DNA of 64,000 nucleotides from Halalkalicoccus sp. CGA53 (GTDB lineage: Archaea > Halobacteriota > Halobacteria > Halobacteriales > Halalkalicoccaceae). The position numbers and the translations under genes are program-made. Location: assembly GCF_036429475.1 (NCBI RefSeq), contig NZ_CP144125.1, positions 3,551,521 through 3,615,520 on the forward strand, in the 5' to 3' direction. Positions within the stretch are counted from its first letter, which is position 1; each line of letters begins with the position of its first letter. The notes beneath the pieces are model-generated. The model searched no databases. It was given only the letters and a program-made list of their open reading frames with translations, and was not told where the DNA came from. Positions 58,904-64,000 of this stretch are shown in pieces.

Positions 58904-59853
58904 GTTCTCACCCGGTGGAGCGCCACCTTCACCCGGTTCTTCAGCCCCGTCGCCGTCCGGTAGGGTCGGCGTCCCAGCCGGGCGGCGAGGGCGTAGTAGT
59001 AGTACCGCCAGGCCCGCGGGTCGATCCGTACGGCCTCGGCGAACGCGCGGGCCGCCTCCCCCATCCGGCCGGCGTCCGCGTAGAGCTGTCCCCGCATGTA
59101 GTGGTGCTGTGCGCGCCGGGCGTCCGTGATCTCGTCGCCGTACTCCTCGAGGATGGTTCGCTGGCCGGCGAGCTTCCGCTCGATGTCGGCGCTGATCTGC
59201 CCGCCGTGGCCGTGGCAGGTGACGAGGATCGCGGGTATCCCGACCATGTAGTGTTCCCTGAACACCCGGAGGAAGAACTCGTAGTCCTGTGAGGAGGCGA
59301 GGTCCTCTCTGAGCAGCCCGACGCGGTCGAAGACCGCGCGACGGAACGTCGTACAGGAGAAGCCGCCGACGACGTTCGCCCGCGCGATGTCCCTCCGGGT
59401 GACCCGCCCGTCGCGCGCCCGGATCAGGTCGGAGGGTTCGCCGTCCCGTACCTTCCAGTAGGAGGTGAACGCTCCCGCACAGGCCGAGGGCTCCCCGGAG
59501 AGCGCATCGACCGTCCGGGCGAGGCGCTCGGGGTGGTACTCGTCGTCCGAGTCGAGAAACGAGACGAGATCGCCCATCGCGGCCCTGATCCCGCGGTTTC
59601 GCGCCGCGTTCGCCCCCCGGTTCTCCCCCGGGAGGTACCGGATCCGGTCGTCGTCGTAGTCCGCGACGACCGACTCGGTGTCGTCGGTCGACCCGTCGTC
59701 ACAGATCAGCAGTTCGAGGCCGCCGTGAGTCTGGGCGAGAACGCTCTCGATCGCTCGCGGGAGGACCGACGCCCGGTCGTACGTCGGGACGACCACGCTC
59801 ACCAGAGGGTCGTCCCCGTGTGCGGTGTGCGATGCCGCGGGCTCCGGACTCAC
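58900..59853 (-). CDS. Glycosyltransferase family 2
   Basis: A 317-residue GT-A enzyme. Key segments are VSVVVPTYDRASVLPRAIES, LELLICDDGSTDDTESVVAD, GANAARNRGIRAAMGDLVSF and LDSDDEYHPERL (metal DxD region), then SSQDYEFFLRVFREHYMVGI. The last 75 residues are helical with a basic tail (TGLKNRVKVALHRVRT). A GTG start at 59853 overlaps the TGA of the polymerase/ligase gene, so the three genes are coupled. Confidence 0.9.
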   Translation of the reverse strand: MSPEPAASHTAHGDDPLVSVVVPTYDRASVLPRAIESVLAQTHGGLELLICDDGSTDDTESVVADYDDDRIRYLPGENRGANAARNRGIRAAMGDLVSFLDSDDEYHPERLARTVDALSGEPSACAGAFTSYWKVRDGEPSDLIRARDGRVTRRDIARANVVGGFSCTTFRRAVFDRVGLLREDLASSQDYEFFLRVFREHYMVGIPAILVTCHGHGGQISADIERKLAGQRTILEEYGDEITDARRAQHHYMRGQLYADAGRMGEAARAFAEAVRIDPRAWRYYYYALAARLGRRPYRTATGLKNRVKVALHRVRT

Positions 59854-61112
59854 CGTTTCACCCCCGGGTTCGCCGCGTGTGGCCGATTCCCGGCCACCGG
59901 AGCGGTCCCCGGTCCGATCCGGTCGACGGGTCGGTAGGCGAGCAGTCCGATCGCCGCGAAGAGAAAGCGGTTCTCGTTCAGGTCGCCGGTCACCGCCGCG
60001 TTGAGGAACGTAAAGGAGAACAGCGCGGCCACCGCGAAGGAGGTCGGATCCCCGGTCTCGACCCAGCCGCGGGCGAGGGCGACCACGCCGGCGCAGACGA
60101 GGAGCGCGAAGAGCGCGAGGCCGACGACGCCGAGTTCGACCAGTATCTCGAGGACGAGGTTGTGCGGGTACGACTGGACGTCAGCGTCCCCGACGAGAAC
60201 CGACCAACCCCCGAGGCCGTGACCGCGGAGCGTCGACCCGGAGAGCCAGAGGTCGACCGCCGTCTCGTAGTGGGCGAACCGCCCCCCGAGCGAGTCCCCC
60301 GGCCCGTCGAGCAGGAGGAGGAAACGGCGAACGCCGCGGATGGCCTCGCCGACCGCGAGGAGAACGCCGCCGAGGAGGGCGACGCCACCGACGCCGGCGG
60401 CGACGACCCGACCGTCCCGCGGGACCGAGGCGTGGCCGGTGACGAGCGCGACCACCGCCAGACCGGCGACGACGACGACGGTCGAGGTGAGGGGTCCCCG
60501 TCCCCCGGCGAGCAACAGCGCCAGGAGACAGCCGCCGAGCGCCGTCCAGCCGGCGACCCTGTACCGAAGCTCCGGCCGATCGAACAGCAGGACGGCGGCG
60601 ATCAGGACGGCGCCGAAGCCGATCAGCCGGCCGACGATCAGGTAGTTCGTCCCGAACGGCGTCGGCAGGCCGGGTGAGAGCCCGACCCGGATCGTCTCGA
60701 CCGTCGCGACGGCCGCGAGGACGCCCGCCGTGGCGAACGCTCGCCGAAGGCGGGCCCTGGAGGCTGAGACGACCAGCGCGGCACCGACCAGCGAGAGCGC
60801 GGTGACCGTGAGGAGTCGAAACGCCTTCGAGCCCGCGTAGAGTCCGCTGGGCGACCAGCGGAGACTCAGCGCCGCGTAGCCCGCGAACAGCCCGAACAGC
60901 AGCGAGAGGACGACGCCGGTCCGATGCGGCCTGAAGCCACGGACGAGCAGCCACCCCCCGGAGAGGGCGGTCAGGGTGGCCAGAAGCGCCGTCAGGTCGA
61001 CCGGCACCCACGCGAGCGGCGCCCAGGCCTTGAAGACGCCGGAGAAGAGGAAACAGACGAACAGCACCTCGAAGGAAGCGAGCGGTCGCAGCCGGACCGG
61101 GAGGTCGCTCAT
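59850..61112 (-). CDS. O-antigen ligase/polymerase-like membrane protein
   Basis: A 420-residue protein with about twelve hydrophobic segments. The periplasmic-type loop ends in GRFAHYETAVDLWL, then RGHGLGGWSVLVGD and DVQSYPHNLVLEILVELGVV, the H-N-x-x-L-E pattern of WaaL/Wzy ligases. It would join or polymerise lipid-linked glycan outside the membrane. First gene of a coupled minus-strand set with two glycosyltransferases. A TATA box CCTATAATATA lies about 25-35 bases before the ATG. A second gene of this type follows at 61288. Confidence 0.85.
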   Translation of the reverse strand: MSDLPVRLRPLASFEVLFVCFLFSGVFKAWAPLAWVPVDLTALLATLTALSGGWLLVRGFRPHRTGVVLSLLFGLFAGYAALSLRWSPSGLYAGSKAFRLLTVTALSLVGAALVVSASRARLRRAFATAGVLAAVATVETIRVGLSPGLPTPFGTNYLIVGRLIGFGAVLIAAVLLFDRPELRYRVAGWTALGGCLLALLLAGGRGPLTSTVVVVAGLAVVALVTGHASVPRDGRVVAAGVGGVALLGGVLLAVGEAIRGVRRFLLLLDGPGDSLGGRFAHYETAVDLWLSGSTLRGHGLGGWSVLVGDADVQSYPHNLVLEILVELGVVGLALFALLVCAGVVALARGWVETGDPTSFAVAALFSFTFLNAAVTGDLNENRFLFAAIGLLAYRPVDRIGPGTAPVAGNRPHAANPGVKR

Positions 61113-61136
61113 CGGTGGGAGAACTCCCCACGTGTA

Positions 61137-61147
61137 CTATATTATAG
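61137..61147 (-). promoter_or_regulatory. TATA box for the ligase/glycosyltransferase operon
   Basis: CCTATAATATA on the minus strand, 25-35 bases before the ATG at 61112. The A/T-rich patch may also serve the divergent gene at 61288. Confidence 0.55.
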
Positions 61148-61287
61148 GCATGCTATCCCCGGATCGTGGGCCGGAGATCCCCCCGAAGCCGCGTTCTCGC
61201 CGCCGCGAGCGACGCTCGTCTACCAACAGGGCTTTGACACAGGATAACCAAGTCGCGAATCGACGAAGCGGGACAACGGGCGACACC

Positions 61288-62829
61288 ATGGACAGATACG
61301 TACACGCGGCGTTCGGTCTCCTCCTCGTCCTCCTCCTGAGCATGGGGTTCACCTCGGTCGGCCCGATCCACCTCGCGCTGCTCGGCGTCTTCATCGGCTT
61401 CCTCGCGTTCAACCAGTACGACTATCGCACCGGCGGGGTCGACACCTCGATCTTTCTCCTCGCGCAGTTCGGCCTGACGCTCTTACTCGGGTTCACCGTC
61501 ACCTGGCAGGCGCTCGGCGCGTTCGAGAACAGCGTCTTCGCGCTCGTGTTGCTCTGGCTCTCCCTACTAGGCTACCTGATCGTCCAGCACGACGCGCTCT
61601 CGTACGTCTCCCAGACCTTCCCCTACCTGCTCTGTTTCGGGGTCGTCTTCGCGGTCTTCCTCTACCACACGCTGCCGGTCGCTCCTGGCGGCGGGCTCGC
61701 GGTCTTCGCGGTCAGCGCCGGCGTCCTCCTCGGGCTGAACCTCTTCGTCTTCCCACGGTACGTCTCCCCGCGGCTCTTCCTCTGGACGATCGCGGCCTTC
61801 GGGGGCGTGCTCGCGTTCGTCGGCCTCCCCTCCGCGTTCGACAGGAGCTACACGGTCTGGTTCCTCGCGGTCGAACCCTGGGAGAACACGATCACACCGC
61901 CGATGCTCGACCGCGAGTTCTCGGTCGTCCGATCGGCGTTCGGAAACCCGAACACGTTCGGGATCGTCGTCTTCGCGGGCACCGTCGCGGCGTTCGTCGA
62001 GGCGATCCGGTCGCTCGAACGTGGGGCCGCCCTCGGCGCGCTCCTGATGGTCGGGCTGCTCGGCGTCAACCTCGTCGGTCTCTACCTCTCGAACAGCCGT
62101 GCGAGCTGGCTCGCCGCCGGCGTCGGGGTCACGATCTACGCCGCGTACAGCCTCCTCGACTGGCGGGCGGTCCCGGTCGCGGCCGTCGGGATCGCGATCC
62201 TCGTCCCCGCCTTCCTCGTCGGGATCTACCTCTCGATCGTCCCGATCGACCCGGCCAACCGGTTCGAGCTCTGGCGGGCGAGCCTCTCGGCGATCCGGGA
62301 GAACCCGACGCTCGCCGGCCAGGGGATCGTCAGCACCAGCGATGTGATCGCCCCGTACGTCCCCGACGGGATCGGGCAGCCGAGCCCGCACAACTCGTAT
62401 CTCTCGATATGGATCCGGACGGGACTGCTCGGCGTCGCCGCCTACACGCTTCTGATCTTCGGCTCGATCCTCCACGGCCTCGCGAAGGCCCGGACCGTCG
62501 ACGTGGCCGCGCTCGCGCTCGCCTGTGGGTTCGCCGTGAGTCAGTTCTTCGAGGCGTACACGCTCTATCACACCGGCCCCGGCTCGGTCATCGGCGCGCT
62601 GGCGTTCGGCTACCTGATCGCGAGCGTCGCGGAGCCCGATCGGTTCGACGCCGCCGCCTCGGACGCGCCGACGGGCGACGAGCGCAGGGTCGAGGCACCC
62701 TCGCTCGCCGACCTCTCGGGCGATCGCCGTCCGGCCGGGGTCGACCGGTCGTTCGAGCGGGGCGAGGGTGGTCGCTCGGCGCGCGGTGGCGAGTCGACGA
62801 CCGACGGTGGCCTGTCGACGAGACGGTGA
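61288..62829 (+). CDS. O-antigen ligase/polymerase family membrane protein
   Basis: A 513-residue protein with eleven or more hydrophobic segments and a hydrophilic, Asp/Ser-rich C-terminal tail of about 70 residues. FSVVRSAFGNPNTFGIVVFA, YLSNSRASWLAAGVGVTIYA and GIGQPSPHNSYLSIWIRTGL follow the O-antigen ligase (Wzy_C) pattern with the His-Asn-Ser motif. It is divergent from the first ligase-like gene and only distantly like it, so one may polymerise and the other attach the glycan. The ATG at 61288 is chosen because the first helix starts there. Confidence 0.85.
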   Translation: MDRYVHAAFGLLLVLLLSMGFTSVGPIHLALLGVFIGFLAFNQYDYRTGGVDTSIFLLAQFGLTLLLGFTVTWQALGAFENSVFALVLLWLSLLGYLIVQHDALSYVSQTFPYLLCFGVVFAVFLYHTLPVAPGGGLAVFAVSAGVLLGLNLFVFPRYVSPRLFLWTIAAFGGVLAFVGLPSAFDRSYTVWFLAVEPWENTITPPMLDREFSVVRSAFGNPNTFGIVVFAGTVAAFVEAIRSLERGAALGALLMVGLLGVNLVGLYLSNSRASWLAAGVGVTIYAAYSLLDWRAVPVAAVGIAILVPAFLVGIYLSIVPIDPANRFELWRASLSAIRENPTLAGQGIVSTSDVIAPYVPDGIGQPSPHNSYLSIWIRTGLLGVAAYTLLIFGSILHGLAKARTVDVAALALACGFAVSQFFEAYTLYHTGPGSVIGALAFGYLIASVAEPDRFDAAASDAPTGDERRVEAPSLADLSGDRRPAGVDRSFERGEGGRSARGGESTTDGGLSTRR

Positions 62830-62874
62830 CGGGAACCGGATGCGTTTTCACTCCCTCCCGAGTGTGCGTAGACG

Positions 62875-63699
62875 ATGAGTCTGCGTGAGCTGGTCGTCGC
62901 CGTCCTCGCCGGGGTCGTCCAGGGGATCGTCGAGTGGCTGCCGATCTCCAGCACCGGGAACGTCTCGCTCTTCCTGACCGTGATGGGCGTCTCGCCCGAG
63001 GTCGCCGTACAGCTCGCGCTCTTCCTCCAGGTTGGGACGACGCTCTCGGCGGCGGTCTACTACCGCGAGACGATCCGCGAGGCGGTCGCCGCCGCGCCGG
63101 GCTGGCGACCCGAGGGTGCGTTCGTCGGCCCGAACGCCGACACGACGTTCGTCGTCGTCGCCTGTGCGATGACGGGTCTGATCGGCATCCCGATCTACGT
63201 GCTCCTGATCGACCTCGCCAGCGACCTCACCGGTGGGCTGTTCGTCGCCGTCATCGGCGTGTTGCTGGTGCTCACCGGTCTCCTCCAGCGGGCGACCGAG
63301 GCGATCGGCCTCGGGGAGAAAGAGCGGCCGAACCTGCTCGACGCGGTGCTCGTCGGGGCGGTGCAGGGGCTCTCCATTCTCCCCGGCGTGTCGCGCTCGG
63401 GGACCACCGCGAGCGTGCTGCTCTTTCGGGGTCACGGCGGGCCCTCGGCGTTTCGGCTCTCGTTTCTCCTCTCGATCCCGGCCGGCCTCGGCGCGGGCGT
63501 CCTGATCGTCCTCGACACCGGCGGCGTGCCGACGAACACCGGTCTCGAGGCGTTCTTCGCGCTCGTCACGAGCGCGGTCGTCGGCTACGTCGTGATCGAC
63601 GCGCTGATGCGCATCGTCCACACGATCGAGTTCTGGATCGTCTGTCTCGCCCTCGGCGGGCTCTGTATCCTCGGCGGCGGACTCACCGTCGTCCTCTAG
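62875..63699 (+). CDS. uppP: Undecaprenyl-diphosphatase-like protein (UppP/BacA family)
   Basis: A 274-residue membrane protein with about eight helices and both family motifs: VVQGIVEWLPISSTGNVSLF near residue 17 (E-x-x-P-I-S-S-T) and ILPGVSRSGTTASVLLFRG near residue 170. It removes a phosphate from polyprenyl diphosphate so that the lipid carrier is reused. In an archaeon the carrier is expected to be dolichyl or a related polyprenyl lipid. It sits 45 bases after the second ligase, consistent with carrier recycling for this locus. Confidence 0.92.
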   Translation: MSLRELVVAVLAGVVQGIVEWLPISSTGNVSLFLTVMGVSPEVAVQLALFLQVGTTLSAAVYYRETIREAVAAAPGWRPEGAFVGPNADTTFVVVACAMTGLIGIPIYVLLIDLASDLTGGLFVAVIGVLLVLTGLLQRATEAIGLGEKERPNLLDAVLVGAVQGLSILPGVSRSGTTASVLLFRGHGGPSAFRLSFLLSIPAGLGAGVLIVLDTGGVPTNTGLEAFFALVTSAVVGYVVIDALMRIVHTIEFWIVCLALGGLCILGGGLTVVL

Positions 63700-63889
63700 T
63701 CCGTAGAACGGGCTCGTCGGTCTCCTTCTCGTCGGAACAGGGCGGTCCGTGTGACCGCTCCCACGACAGGCCCGGAAATCCCGGCCCCTCCCCGGGTGAG
63801 TGATGGAGCCGTCCGGTAAAAGTACCCACAGATCGTTCAGCGCGTTCTGCCGGAGCCATCCCCGATTAAGCGGATGTTAACCGGCGCTC

Positions 63890-63908
63890 GTGTCGCCGAA
63901 AGCGACAC
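63890..63908 (+). promoter_or_regulatory. Perfect hairpin upstream of the last gene
   Basis: GTGTCGC-CGAAA-GCGACAC (7-bp stem, 5-base loop) lies 31 bases before the ATG at 63940. It could be an operator or an RNA stem in the leader. The remaining 63700-63889 stretch shows only a GTTAACC patch and no gene. Confidence 0.4.
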
Positions 63909-63939
63909 GGTTTACGGCGTCGGCGACGAGCGAAGGGAC

Positions 63940-64000
63940 ATGTGGGTGCTCGTCTGGTACGCGGTCGTCGGCGCCGTCTGTACGGCGCTCATCTGGCGGG
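63940..64000 (+). CDS. Membrane protein, 5-prime fragment
   Basis: ATG at 63940 opens a frame running off the window edge. The 20 visible residues (MWVLVWYAVVGAVCTALIWR) form one hydrophobic helix with an N-terminal Trp-rich start. AAGGGA just before the ATG could serve as a ribosome-binding site. Too short for a family call. Confidence 0.5.
   Translation, partial: MWVLVWYAVVGAVCTALIWR

Overview
The window reads as a haloarchaeal chromosome segment (class Halobacteria). The DNA is GC-rich throughout with strong third-position GC. The proteins are acidic and Asp/Glu-rich, and several lipoproteins carry twin-arginine plus lipobox signals. Many start codons sit about 25-30 bases from a TATA box with little or no leader. 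Several small proteins look like haloarchaea-specific families. Genus cannot be told from the sequence alone. I found no rRNA, tRNA, CRISPR array, transposase gene or replication origin.

Layout: (1) 1-24.9 kb is catabolic. It holds CoA-transferases (CaiB type and two-subunit type), a ThDP enzyme, an HpaI-type aldolase, a flavin/F420 monooxygenase-like protein, two thiolase-like genes each paired with a DUF35-type zinc-ribbon/OB module, an ornithine-cyclodeaminase relative, a BKACE/3-hydroxyacyl-CoA dehydrogenase divergent pair, a TAXI-TRAP transporter, a glutaryl-CoA-dehydrogenase-like enzyme, an MFS carrier and an IclR regulator. Two enolase-superfamily sugar-acid dehydratase genes in this part are wrecks. 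(2) 25-29 kb has a nucleotidyltransferase, an NDP-sugar epimerase, an M20 peptidase and thiE. (3) 29.4-44.3 kb is mixed housekeeping and small haloarchaeal genes: a crotonase, an aminotransferase, a CDP-alcohol phosphotransferase, a DsbA-like lipoprotein with a CxxC membrane partner, an Fe-alcohol dehydrogenase, a second MFS carrier, a TRAM protein, a glutaredoxin-redoxin fusion, DUF2062 and creatininase families. (4) 44.5-47.3 kb is a compact cluster of unknown function: three tandem divergent paralogues (the middle one interrupted by one stop codon), a coiled-coil/PASTA/helix-hairpin-helix protein and a stand-alone I9-inhibitor-like protein. (5) 47.3-50.8 kb has an M81 peptidase, a prolyl-oligopeptidase-like hydrolase and a shrunken MFS remnant. 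(6) 50.8-63.7 kb is a surface-glycan locus: epimerase, WcaJ-like sugar transferase, ABC exporter, three glycosyltransferases, two O-antigen ligase/polymerase-like membrane proteins and an UppP-like phosphatase.

Two things stand out. First, six intergenic elements of about 80 bp share an outer stem with arm consensus TACkGwCkGyTGT, and the arms change in a compensating way between copies. In five of the six, the outer TGATAC supplies the TGA stop codon of the neighbouring gene. Second, the 44.5-47.3 kb cluster combines domains seen separately in peptidase-associated and signalling proteins, and I cannot match it to any characterised system.

A near-identical 17-bp site upstream of both the iclR gene and the acyl-CoA dehydrogenase gene suggests a local regulon covering the regulator, the MFS carrier and the dehydrogenase. 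All functional calls come from reading motifs by eye; no database search was run.
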